Made by a program: the position numbers and the translations under genes. This document shows, one piece after another, positions 50,533 through 58,084 of a stretch of DNA of 64,000 nucleotides. Each line of letters opens with the position of its first letter. Position 1 is the first letter of the stretch. Under the pieces are notes generated by a model. It was not told where the DNA came from. It made no database searches and was given only the letters and a program-made list of their open reading frames with translations. Origin of the DNA: an uncultured Prevotella sp. (lineage in GTDB: Bacteria > Bacteroidota > Bacteroidia > Bacteroidales > Bacteroidaceae); the NCBI GenBank assembly GCA_937895845.1, contig CALBLK010000042.1, positions 124,001 to 188,000 on the forward strand, given 5' to 3'.

Positions 50533-50564
50533 TTTTGTCAGAAAGGAATTTATGCGTACCTTTG
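50533..50564 (+). promoter_or_regulatory. -33/-7 promoter of tRNA-Glu and rpsT
   Basis: TTTTG at 50533-50537 and TACCTTTG at 50557-50564 with a 19-bp spacer. Initiation near 50571 is just upstream of tRNA-Glu (50585). rpsT follows without another promoter, so both are probably on one transcript. Confidence 0.8.
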
Positions 50565-50584
50565 CATCCGCAAAATGCGACAAC

Positions 50585-50656
50585 GGTCCCTTCGTCTATC
50601 GGTTAGGACGAGAGATTTTCATTCTCTAAAGAGGAGTTCGACTCTCCTAGGGACTA
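50585..50656 (+). tRNA. tRNA-Glu (anticodon TTC)
   Basis: 72 nt with acceptor stem GGTCCCT/AGGGACT (first pair G-U), D arm TCGTCTATCGGTTAGGAC, anticodon loop containing TTTTCAT with anticodon TTC, and T arm GAGGAGTTCGACTCTCC. Discriminator A at 50656; CCA is not encoded (CCC follows). D-arm sequence is typical of bacterial tRNA-Glu. It precedes rpsT by 25 bp. Confidence 0.95.
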
Positions 50657-50681
50657 CCCGAATACAAAGAAAAAACAGAAG

Positions 50682-50936
50682 ATGGCAAATCACAAATCAT
50701 CAATCAAGAGAATTCGTCAGACCAAGACGAGAACGCTGCACAACAAGTATTACGCCAAGACCATGCGTAACGCCGTGCGCAAGCTCCGTTCGCTGACAGA
50801 CAAGGAGGAGGCATTGAAGATGTATCCCATGGTGCAGAAAATGTTGGACAAGCTGGCCAAGCGCAACGTGATTCACAAGAACAAGGCCGCCAACATCAAG
50901 TCAGGTGTGGCTCTGTATATCAACAAGCTGGCCTGA
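50682..50936 (+). CDS. rpsT: 30S ribosomal protein S20
   Basis: 84 residues, highly basic, with MANHKSSIKRIRQTKTRTLH at the N-terminus, TMRNAVRKLRSLTDKEEALK in the middle, and NVIHKNKAANIKSGVALYIN at the end, all family signatures. It binds 16S rRNA and is needed for 30S assembly. It is expressed from the promoter upstream of tRNA-Glu and ends before the hairpin at 50960. Full length. Confidence 0.97.
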   Translation: MANHKSSIKRIRQTKTRTLHNKYYAKTMRNAVRKLRSLTDKEEALKMYPMVQKMLDKLAKRNVIHKNKAANIKSGVALYINKLA

Positions 50937-50959
50937 CCAAGGCCCCTTTCAGCAAAGCG

Positions 50960-50992
50960 GGCGGCCGGGTTCCTTCGCGGAACCCGGCCGCC
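50960..50992 (+). terminator. Terminator after rpsT
   Basis: GGCGGCCGGGTTCC (50960-50973), loop TTCGC, GGAACCCGGCCGCC (50979-50992), a 14-bp perfect stem, followed by TTGTCTTT. Confidence 0.85.
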
Positions 50993-51065
50993 TTGTCTTT
51001 GTGCGGAGCTGGCCAAAAGGGCCAAAATAGTGCTGTTGAAATTCTTTTTAATCGCATCTTTTTAG

Positions 51066-51073
51066 TATCTTTG
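51066..51073 (+). promoter_or_regulatory. -7 promoter box of gyrB
   Basis: TATCTTTG, followed by CA, a full TAnnTTTG match, 27 bp upstream of ATG 51101. It rules out the longer in-frame start at 50993. Confidence 0.7.
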
Positions 51074-51100
51074 CAACCTATAATCAGACTAAAGACAGCA

Positions 51101-53074
51101 ATGGCAGAAGACATAACCAAGGAAAACAGCTACTCCGCGAGCAACATCCAGGTGCTCGAAGGGCTGGAGGCCGTGCGCAAGCGCCCCGCGATGTACATCG
51201 GCGACATCAGCGAGAAGGGGCTGCACCACCTTGTCAACGAGACGGTGGACAACTCTATCGACGAGGCCATGGCCGGCTACTGCACCCACATCGAGGTGAC
51301 CATCAACGAGGACAACTCCATCACCGTCCAGGACAACGGCCGCGGCATCCCCGTCGACGAGCACAAGAAGCTGCACAAGTCGGCCCTCGAGGTGGTCATG
51401 ACCGTGCTCCATGCCGGCGGAAAGTTCGACAAGGGCTCCTACAAGGTCAGCGGCGGACTGCACGGCGTGGGCGTGAGCTGCGTCAACGCCCTGTCAACCA
51501 GGATGCTCTCGCAGGTGTTCCGCGACGGCAAGGTCTACCAGCAGGAGTACGAGAAGGGCAAGCCCCTCTACCCCGTCAAGGTGGTGGGCGCCACCGAGCT
51601 GCGCGGCACGCGCCAGCAGTTCTGGCCCGACCCCACCATCTTCACCACCACAGAGTTCAAGTATGACATCATAGCCAAGCGCATGCGCGAGCTGGCCTAC
51701 CTCAACGCCGGCATCACCATCACCCTCACCGACCTGCGCCCCGACGACGAGGGGCACACCAGGCAGGAGGTGTTCCACGCCAAGGAGGGGCTCAAGGAGT
51801 TCGTGCGCTACATCGACCGCCACCGCACCCACCTGTTTGACGACGTGATTTACCTCAAGACCGAGAAGCAGGGCATCCCCATCGAGGTGGCAGTGATGTA
51901 CAACACCGACTACAGCGAGAACATCCACTCGTATGTGAACAACATCAACACCATCGAGGGCGGCACCCACCTCACCGGCTTCCGCGCCGCGCTCACCCGC
52001 ACCCTCAAGGCCTATGCCGACAGCGACCCCGTCATTTCCAAGCAGATCGAGAAGGCGAAGATCGAGATTGCCGGCGAGGACTTCCGCGAGGGGCTCACCG
52101 CGGTCATCTCCATCAAGGTGGCCGAGCCGCAGTTCGAGGGCCAGACCAAGACCAAGCTGGGCAACAGCGAGGTGGCCGGCGCCGTGCAGCAGGCCGTGGG
52201 CGAGGCCCTGGCCAACTACCTCGAGGAGCACCCCAAGGAGGCCAAGCTGATCTGTGACAAGGTGATTCTGGCCGCCACGGCGCGCATCGCCGCGCGCAAG
52301 GCCCGCGAGAGCGTGCAGCGCAAGAACCCGATGACGGGCGGCGGGCTGCCGGGCAAGCTGGCCGACTGCTCGAACAAGGACCCCAAGGAGTGCGAGATAT
52401 TCCTCGTCGAGGGCGACTCGGCCGGCGGTTCGGCCAAGCAGGGCCGCGACCGCTACACGCAGGCCATCCTGCCGCTGCGCGGAAAGATTCTCAACGTGGA
52501 GAAGGTGATGTGGCACAAGGTGTTCGAGAGCGAGTCGGTGATGAACATCATCCAGAGCATCGGCGTGCGCTTCGGCGCCGACGGCGAGGACGACAAGGAG
52601 GCCAACATTGACAAGCTGCGCTACGACAAGATTATCATCATGACCGATGCCGATGTCGACGGCTCGCACATCGACACGCTGATAATGACCCTGTTCTACC
52701 GCTTCATGCCCAAGGTCATCCAGGACGGGCACCTCTATATCGCCACCCCGCCGCTCTACCTCTGCACCTACAAGAACAAGGCCAGGGAGTATTGCTACAC
52801 CGACCAGCAGCGCCAGGCCTTCCTCGACAAGTGGGGCGGCGGCGTGGAAGACGGCAAGAGCCTGCACACCCAGCGCTACAAGGGTCTTGGCGAGATGAAC
52901 CCCGAGCAGCTCTGGGAGACCACCATGAACCCGGCCACGCGGCTGCTGAAGCAGGTGACCATTGACAACGCCGCCGAGGCCGACGAGATTTTCTCCATGC
53001 TCATGGGCGACGACGTGGAGCCGCGGCGCGAGTTCATCGAGAAGCACGCCACCTACGCCAACATCGACGCCTGA
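51101..53074 (+). CDS. gyrB: DNA gyrase subunit B
   Basis: 657 residues from ATG 51101, placed by the promoter and by MAEDITKENSYSASNIQVLE. It supplies the ATPase and TOPRIM parts of gyrase. GHKL ATPase motifs: LEAVRKRPAMYIGD, ETVDNSIDEAMAGY (Mg-binding Asn), VQDNGRGIPVDEHKKLHKSA, VSGGLHGVGVSCVNALS. TOPRIM: FLVEGDSAGGSAKQGRDR (catalytic Glu), IIIMTDADVDGSHI (DxD), then RYKGLGEMNPEQLWETTMNP near the C-terminus. It lacks the about 170-residue insert of enterobacterial GyrB, as usual for Bacteroidetes. ParE is the alternative, but length and motifs fit GyrB. Confidence 0.95.
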   Translation: MAEDITKENSYSASNIQVLEGLEAVRKRPAMYIGDISEKGLHHLVNETVDNSIDEAMAGYCTHIEVTINEDNSITVQDNGRGIPVDEHKKLHKSALEVVMTVLHAGGKFDKGSYKVSGGLHGVGVSCVNALSTRMLSQVFRDGKVYQQEYEKGKPLYPVKVVGATELRGTRQQFWPDPTIFTTTEFKYDIIAKRMRELAYLNAGITITLTDLRPDDEGHTRQEVFHAKEGLKEFVRYIDRHRTHLFDDVIYLKTEKQGIPIEVAVMYNTDYSENIHSYVNNINTIEGGTHLTGFRAALTRTLKAYADSDPVISKQIEKAKIEIAGEDFREGLTAVISIKVAEPQFEGQTKTKLGNSEVAGAVQQAVGEALANYLEEHPKEAKLICDKVILAATARIAARKARESVQRKNPMTGGGLPGKLADCSNKDPKECEIFLVEGDSAGGSAKQGRDRYTQAILPLRGKILNVEKVMWHKVFESESVMNIIQSIGVRFGADGEDDKEANIDKLRYDKIIIMTDADVDGSHIDTLIMTLFYRFMPKVIQDGHLYIATPPLYLCTYKNKAREYCYTDQQRQAFLDKWGGGVEDGKSLHTQRYKGLGEMNPEQLWETTMNPATRLLKQVTIDNAAEADEIFSMLMGDDVEPRREFIEKHATYANIDA

Positions 53075-53118
53075 GGCTCGCGGCCCCGCGGGGGCTTGCG
53101 CTCCCGGGCGCAGACAGC

Positions 53119-53181
53119 GCAGCCGGCGCCCGCACCCTTTCAGACACACCGTCTGAGGGGGTGCGGGCGCCGGCTGCTTTT
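53119..53181 (+). terminator. Very long terminator hairpin of gyrB
   Basis: 53119-53145 pairs with 53151-53177 over 27 bp with only two G-U pairs and a 5-nt ACACC loop. The outer part GCAGCCGGCGCCCGCACC is perfectly paired. TTTT follows. The stem is unusually long for an intrinsic terminator. Confidence 0.85.
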
Positions 53182-53220
53182 GGTGTGCGGCCACTCCGGT
53201 GGCGGCTGCTGCCCGTCCCG

Positions 53221-53272
53221 AACAAAAGGGCGCACCCCGCTGCCCGCATTGTGGCAACCGAGGGGTGCGCCC
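53221..53272 (-). terminator. Terminator of the B12 operon
   Basis: GGGCGCACCCC (53228-53238) pairs with GGGGTGCGCCC (53262-53272) around a 23-nt loop. On the minus strand the stem is followed by TTTTGTT. It lies 62 bp beyond the last gene of the operon (stop at 53335). Confidence 0.75.
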
Positions 53273-53334
53273 ACATCAACTAGCTATGTTTCGAAAAAAG
53301 GAGTGCCCGCCCTGTGTGAACGGGCGGCTGCACC

Positions 53335-55569
53335 TTATCTCACCACCACCTTCAGCGTCTTGCCGCTCTTGGTGCGGATGATGTTCAGGCCCTTCTGCAA
53401 GCCGTTTGTGCGGCGGCCGTTCAGGTCGTACACGCTGTCCGTGCCGTCCGTGCTGCCGGCGCCGGCGCCGCTGATGGCTGTTGCCACGGGCACGCTGACA
53501 GCGAGCACGCACTCGGCTGTCTTGCCGTTCGAGTTGATGCCGATGGTCACGTCGGCCGTGCCTGCGCCCAGCGGGGTGAGCACCAGGTCGCCGCAGGCCA
53601 TCTCGGCCTTTACCACAGCAGGGTTGCTCACGGCCTTGACCGTCTTCACGATGGCTGCGTCAAAGTTGTCGGCATCGGTGGCGATGCCTTTCAGCGACAA
53701 GGTGACAGGCTCCATCGTCTCGAAGGTGACCGGCTCAGGGGCGGTCACCGCCGGGGCCTCGTCGTCCGTGAACACCGGCAGCGAGGGGAACCAGTAGTTG
53801 GCAATCATCGGGTACTCGGCCAGCTGGCTGCCGCTGGCGTCATACTTGCGCACCACGTAGGTGTCGTCGCCGAAGCCCTTGTACAGGCTGATGTAAGCCT
53901 CATCGGTCACAGGGTCAATGCGGAACGAGCAGCCATAGAGGTAGAAGCCGTCCTCGGCGTCGTTGAAGTCAAGATAGGTCGAGAACTCGTTGCTGTCAAT
54001 GTCGTACTTGTAGATGGTGTAGCTGCTCCGCCAGGAGCTTTCGCCGCCGTTCCAGTAGAGCGCGTTCTGCTGCTTGCTGGCGCAGAAGGCGTCGGGTGTC
54101 CAGGCGTACCATGAGTTGGCCGGGCCGTAGATGCTATCGGGACAGTTGATGACAGTCTGCTCCAGCGTATTGGGGTCGAGCTTGACAATGCGCCTGTCCG
54201 CGGCGCCGCTGCCCGACGGGTCAGCCACGCTGAGCCACAGGTTGCCGTCTTTCGACAGCACAACGGAGCCGAAGCCCCAGCCCTCAGGGGCGGCCACGTT
54301 GCCCACCACCTTGTCCGTGGCGGCGTCAATGACCAGCAGGCCCTTGGTCTGGTGAACGGCAAACACGCGGTCGTTCACGCGCACCATGTTGCCAAGCTGT
54401 CCGTTGTACAGCTGTTCGTAGGGCGAGCCGCCGTCGTTGCCGGTGCCCTCAACCGCGCCTTTCAGCTCCAGGTTGTCAAGGTCAAGGATGTAGATGCCGT
54501 TGCTGGTGCCCACGTAGCCCTTGTGCTCGTCGACGCCAAGGAAGCCGCGGCCGTCGGCGATGCTCTGGCCGCTCGCGTCGGTAGCGATGGTCTGGAACTG
54601 CTTGATTATCTTCATCGTCTTGGCGTCGAGCACGGTGAGGCGCCCGCCTACCGTGGTGTCACCCGGGTCTTTCTCCTGCTTTGACATCACGTAGAACCTG
54701 TCGCCGTAAATCTGGCCGAACGGTGCGGTACACCCCAGGGTGTGGCCGGGGTTTTCCTTCTGCACCACGCGGTAGGTCCACTCGCCATCGTCGGAGAGGA
54801 AGTTGATGGTGGAGTTCTGGTGGCCGTACCAGTCTTCGTTTAAAAAGAAGGTGCCCTTGGCATAGGGGCCAGCTTCGCCCGCGCCCTTCTCCACATAGAC
54901 AATGTCGCCCGAGAAGTCGGTTGTGGTGGCGGATATGGGCATGAACGACCATCCGTCAATGCATCCGTCGGTCAGGGTCCGGCCTGAGGCGCCGGTACTG
55001 GCATAGCCGAGGGTGCCGTTCTCCGAATCGGCGGTCCAGTAGCTCCAGTAGCCTTTCATCCATCCCGACTGCCAGTGGTCTTCGGCATCGTTCGAGGTGA
55101 AGTCGTCAAAGGAGGCGTCGCTGTCGCACACGCCGTCGGTCAGCTCGTGCTCCTTGCCGTTCTCCAGCAGCTTGATGTTGCCGTTGCCGTTCAGGTCGTA
55201 GCCGAATCCGCCAATCGACGTGCCATACGGTGTGTTGCTGTTGAGCAGCATGTAGAAGCGTGCGTCGTCGGCTGCGATGGCGCGCAGCATGGTCTCGCCG
55301 GAGGGCGCTGTGCCGTCCTCCCACTTGTAGCCCCATACCAGGTTGGCGTCGTTGTCCTTGCCGTCGTGCCAGTTCACAATCAGGGCCGCGCGGTTGCTGC
55401 CCGTTCCCACCCAGTACTTGATGCTGGCAAAGTCAATGCCGGTGGCCGATCGGGCTTTCATGAGGGGCTGTTTCACGTCGGAGCGCGGGACGCCCTGTAC
55501 CCTTGCCTGTGCGAAGGTGAGCGTGCAGCACACCAGCAGCAGGAGCGTTGAGTAAAGTCTTTTCTTCAT
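53335..55569 (-). CDS. DUF5074-like beta-propeller protein with T9SS sorting tail, B12 operon
   Basis: 744 residues from ATG 55569, signal peptide MKKRLYSTLLLLVCCTLTFA. Residues about 25-230 are a domain with DFASIKYWVGTGSNRAALIV and NWHDGKDNDANLVWGYKWED, seen in surface proteins of Bacteroidales. The following propeller has repeat strands such as GRLTVLDAKTMKIIKQFQTI, GIYILDLDNLELKGAVEG, KGLLVIDAATDKVVGNVAAP and RIVKLDPNTLEQTV, related to DUF5074/BtuG-type proteins. The tail (SVYDLNGRRTNGLQKGLNII, then RTKSGKTLKVVVR) is a T9SS sorting domain. It follows the PKD lipoprotein by 35 bp and is the last gene behind the cobalamin riboswitch. I infer corrinoid binding at the surface by context. Confidence 0.75.
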   Translation of the reverse strand: MKKRLYSTLLLLVCCTLTFAQARVQGVPRSDVKQPLMKARSATGIDFASIKYWVGTGSNRAALIVNWHDGKDNDANLVWGYKWEDGTAPSGETMLRAIAADDARFYMLLNSNTPYGTSIGGFGYDLNGNGNIKLLENGKEHELTDGVCDSDASFDDFTSNDAEDHWQSGWMKGYWSYWTADSENGTLGYASTGASGRTLTDGCIDGWSFMPISATTTDFSGDIVYVEKGAGEAGPYAKGTFFLNEDWYGHQNSTINFLSDDGEWTYRVVQKENPGHTLGCTAPFGQIYGDRFYVMSKQEKDPGDTTVGGRLTVLDAKTMKIIKQFQTIATDASGQSIADGRGFLGVDEHKGYVGTSNGIYILDLDNLELKGAVEGTGNDGGSPYEQLYNGQLGNMVRVNDRVFAVHQTKGLLVIDAATDKVVGNVAAPEGWGFGSVVLSKDGNLWLSVADPSGSGAADRRIVKLDPNTLEQTVINCPDSIYGPANSWYAWTPDAFCASKQQNALYWNGGESSWRSSYTIYKYDIDSNEFSTYLDFNDAEDGFYLYGCSFRIDPVTDEAYISLYKGFGDDTYVVRKYDASGSQLAEYPMIANYWFPSLPVFTDDEAPAVTAPEPVTFETMEPVTLSLKGIATDADNFDAAIVKTVKAVSNPAVVKAEMACGDLVLTPLGAGTADVTIGINSNGKTAECVLAVSVPVATAISGAGAGSTDGTDSVYDLNGRRTNGLQKGLNIIRTKSGKTLKVVVR

Positions 55570-55604
55570 TTTTCTACTGTTTTTTGTTGAACTATTGTTG
55601 TTGA

Positions 55605-56885
55605 TCACTTGGTGTCCTGTTCCGGCTGCTGTGCCTGCGCCTTGCCTGCCGCGCTGTCACCCGGCGGGTCACCGGCCGCAGTAGCCCTGGTCCCGATGTG
55701 CAGGTCCTGCGCCCTTGACAGCTCGGTGCTTGTCTCGCCCAGCCATCCGCAGCACTGTCTCACCCCGGTGTACACGCGGATGAAGTCGGCCCCCGGCAGG
55801 TGCACGGGGCTGCCCTGCCTGTCTACCGCCCACGAGATGTCGAACGAGCACAGGTCGGTCTTGTCGTTGGGGTGGTTGTCCACATAGCCCCAGGGGTAGG
55901 CGTAGAGCACGTAGTAGGTGCCCCGGCGGCTCTCGTCCACGCCGTTCGGCGCGAGCAGCGTGCCCTTGAAGGTCATCACGCTGTCCCCGATCCACTTGGG
56001 GTAGTAGTCCTGTGTGTGGTACATGTTCTTGGCCACGTATCCCTTTCCGCCCATGTTGTCGCGCCAGGGGATGTACACCGTGTCGGTGAGCATGCCCGTC
56101 ATGTCGCGCACGGGCGTGTGGCCGTCGGGCCTGGAGTAGGTTATCTCGTAGCCCCGGGTGGTTGAGGGCTTGCCGTGCTCGCTGCCGGCCAGCTCGTACC
56201 ACTCGTCGTCATCGGCCCGGCCGTTGCCGTTGCGGTCGAAGGCCACCATCACGATGCCCGGCTCCGCCGAGCCGCCCTGCTTGTCCTTGTAGGCCGGTAT
56301 GTCGCTGTAAAAGGCGTTCCCCTTGATGTAGAAGTCCTTCTTCCCCGGCACGTTGACCACCGTGTGGTCGAAGCCGAAGGTGACATAGCCACCGTAGGAG
56401 CCGAGCGAAACCATCACGTCGTTCACCAGGTCGTCCTCCGCCTTCTGCCGCATGGTCTCCTCGGTGTCGCCCTCCTCGTAGATGGGCATGGTGTTGACAA
56501 ACTGCCCGGGCGCCGGCCTGTACTCGTACACCCTGGCCGTGTAGGGGCTGTATTCCGTCTCCTCGTGGACCACGGTCACCGGAAACGAGTGCCTGAAACC
56601 GCGCTGCCCGTCGTCGAGTTCGAAGGTCAGGCTGTAGGTGCCCTCCCGTTCGGCCAGGAACACGTAGTCGCGCTCGGTTGAGAGCAGCGTGTCGCGGCCG
56701 TCGGCCAGCCGCATGGTCCACCGGTAGCTGCTGCCCTCGTAGGCGGGCGACAGCAGCAGCTTCTTCATCCGCTCCACGTAGTAGTAGCTGCTGAGGCCCG
56801 ACGACACGTTGTCAATGTCGCTGTGGCAGGCCTGGAGCAGTGCCAGGGCTGCCGCGCCGACGCTGTATGCGAACAGTTTTCTCAT
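55605..56885 (-). CDS. PKD-type surface lipoprotein of the B12 operon
   Basis: 426 residues from ATG 56885. Lipobox LALLQACHSDID, with Cys near residue 20. Residues about 30-110 are a PKD-like beta domain (YRWTMRLADGRDTLLSTERD, then TYSLTFELDDGQRGFRHSF). The rest is a cell-surface domain found in BtuB operons of Bacteroidales: DDLVNDVMVSLGSYGGYVTF, GFDHTVVN, VMVAFDRNGNGRADDDEWYE, GYVAKNMYHTQDYYPKWIGD, and FDISWAVDRQGSPVHLPGAD. It is probably exposed on the outer membrane and helps capture corrinoids; it could play a BtuH-like role, but I cannot confirm homology. It lies between the BtuG-like gene (47-bp gap) and the T9SS propeller gene. Confidence 0.78.
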   Translation of the reverse strand: MRKLFAYSVGAAALALLQACHSDIDNVSSGLSSYYYVERMKKLLLSPAYEGSSYRWTMRLADGRDTLLSTERDYVFLAEREGTYSLTFELDDGQRGFRHSFPVTVVHEETEYSPYTARVYEYRPAPGQFVNTMPIYEEGDTEETMRQKAEDDLVNDVMVSLGSYGGYVTFGFDHTVVNVPGKKDFYIKGNAFYSDIPAYKDKQGGSAEPGIVMVAFDRNGNGRADDDEWYELAGSEHGKPSTTRGYEITYSRPDGHTPVRDMTGMLTDTVYIPWRDNMGGKGYVAKNMYHTQDYYPKWIGDSVMTFKGTLLAPNGVDESRRGTYYVLYAYPWGYVDNHPNDKTDLCSFDISWAVDRQGSPVHLPGADFIRVYTGVRQCCGWLGETSTELSRAQDLHIGTRATAAGDPPGDSAAGKAQAQQPEQDTK

Positions 56886-56932
56886 CTTCTCTCTCACTCT
56901 TTTCTGTCTCCTCTCTCGCTCTTTTCTGTCCC

Positions 56933-58084
56933 TCAGTCTTTCAGGAAGCACATGTGTGCCGGTATGTCGCCTGTGCGCACGCTCCACTTGCGCCGTCCCT
57001 CCCTGGTGTAGCAGTGCAGCACCCCGCTCGAAACGTAGTTCTTGGCGTCGGTCACGTAGATGTCGCGCGTTTCGGGGTGGATGCTGATGCCATAGGGGAT
57101 GGTGATGTCGCGCTCCGTGCCGTCGGTGACAAAGCGGTCGCTCACCCTCTGCTTGGTCTTGGTGTTCACGATGCCATAGGTGACGGTGTTGCGCTGCGTG
57201 TAGTTGTTCCACTCGGTGGCATAGTAGTAGAGCGAGTCGCCGCTGATGCAGAAGTTCGAGCAGGGGATGTCGAGCGTGTCGGTCACGTGCATCTCGTTGC
57301 GCCCGCTCTTCTTGGCCAGCACGAAGAGCCTTGAGGGAGTGTCCTGGTAGTCTCCGCGCGAGGTCACCCACAGCTTGCCCTCGCTGTCGGCCTTGATGTG
57401 GTGCAGGTTGATGGCCACCGGGATTTTCTCCACCTGCTTGAACCCCTCGATTTCAATCACCGACACGGTGCTGTCGTAGTTGGGCGCCATGTATCCCCCC
57501 GAGTTGGCCACGTAGATGTACTGCCCCAGGACGCACAGCTCGTCGGGCTGGTAGCCCACGGTGCACCTGGCCACCGGCTTCATGGTGAGCGTGTCAATCT
57601 TGTAGACGGCGCCCCGCACCGCGTCGGGGTTGTTCAGCTGCACCGGCCCCACGTACGACGTGGCGTAGGCGTAGCCCTTGTGAAAGCGCACGTAGCGCAC
57701 GTTGGGGATGTCTATCTGCCCGATGCGCCGGGCCGTGCGCGCGTCGAGCACCTCGATCTTGTTCGAGCAGTTGACCACCACATAGAGCCGCGAGCCGTAT
57801 GTCTGGATGTCGTTGCCCACGTCGCCCAGCTCCTTGATGACGGTGGGGTTGCGCTCCGCATAGAGGTTGCGCACGTAGTAGCCCTGCACAAAGTCCACGT
57901 AGTCGAGCGTGCACTTGTTGGAGCCCATGTTGCCCTCGTTCAGCAGGTACATCCCCCTCACCCGGCTCTGGGGCGCGGCCAGGTCGGGAATCAGGTCGTA
58001 TTCGGTGGGCACCACCACCTCGTCTTCGCGGCAGGCGGCCAGGCACAGGGCCGCGAGCATGCAGGCCAGCAGTTGTCTCATCAT
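56933..58084 (-). CDS. BtuG-like beta-propeller lipoprotein (surface cobalamin binding)
   Basis: 383 residues. Lipobox LLACMLAALCLAACRED, with Cys near residue 18. The mature part is a seven-bladed propeller of the DUF5074/YncE type: RGMYLLNEGNMGSNKCTLDY, GDVGNDIQTYGSRLYVVVN, CSNKIEVLDARTARRIGQID, YIYVANSGGYMAPNYDSTVS and IPYGISIHPETRDIYVTDA. BtuG of Bacteroides thetaiotaomicron is a surface lipoprotein of this fold that binds cobalamin with very high affinity and sits on BtuB. Here the start overlaps the TonB receptor stop (ATGA) behind a cobalamin riboswitch, so the same role is very likely. Confidence 0.85.
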   Translation of the reverse strand: MMRQLLACMLAALCLAACREDEVVVPTEYDLIPDLAAPQSRVRGMYLLNEGNMGSNKCTLDYVDFVQGYYVRNLYAERNPTVIKELGDVGNDIQTYGSRLYVVVNCSNKIEVLDARTARRIGQIDIPNVRYVRFHKGYAYATSYVGPVQLNNPDAVRGAVYKIDTLTMKPVARCTVGYQPDELCVLGQYIYVANSGGYMAPNYDSTVSVIEIEGFKQVEKIPVAINLHHIKADSEGKLWVTSRGDYQDTPSRLFVLAKKSGRNEMHVTDTLDIPCSNFCISGDSLYYYATEWNNYTQRNTVTYGIVNTKTKQRVSDRFVTDGTERDITIPYGISIHPETRDIYVTDAKNYVSSGVLHCYTREGRRKWSVRTGDIPAHMCFLKD

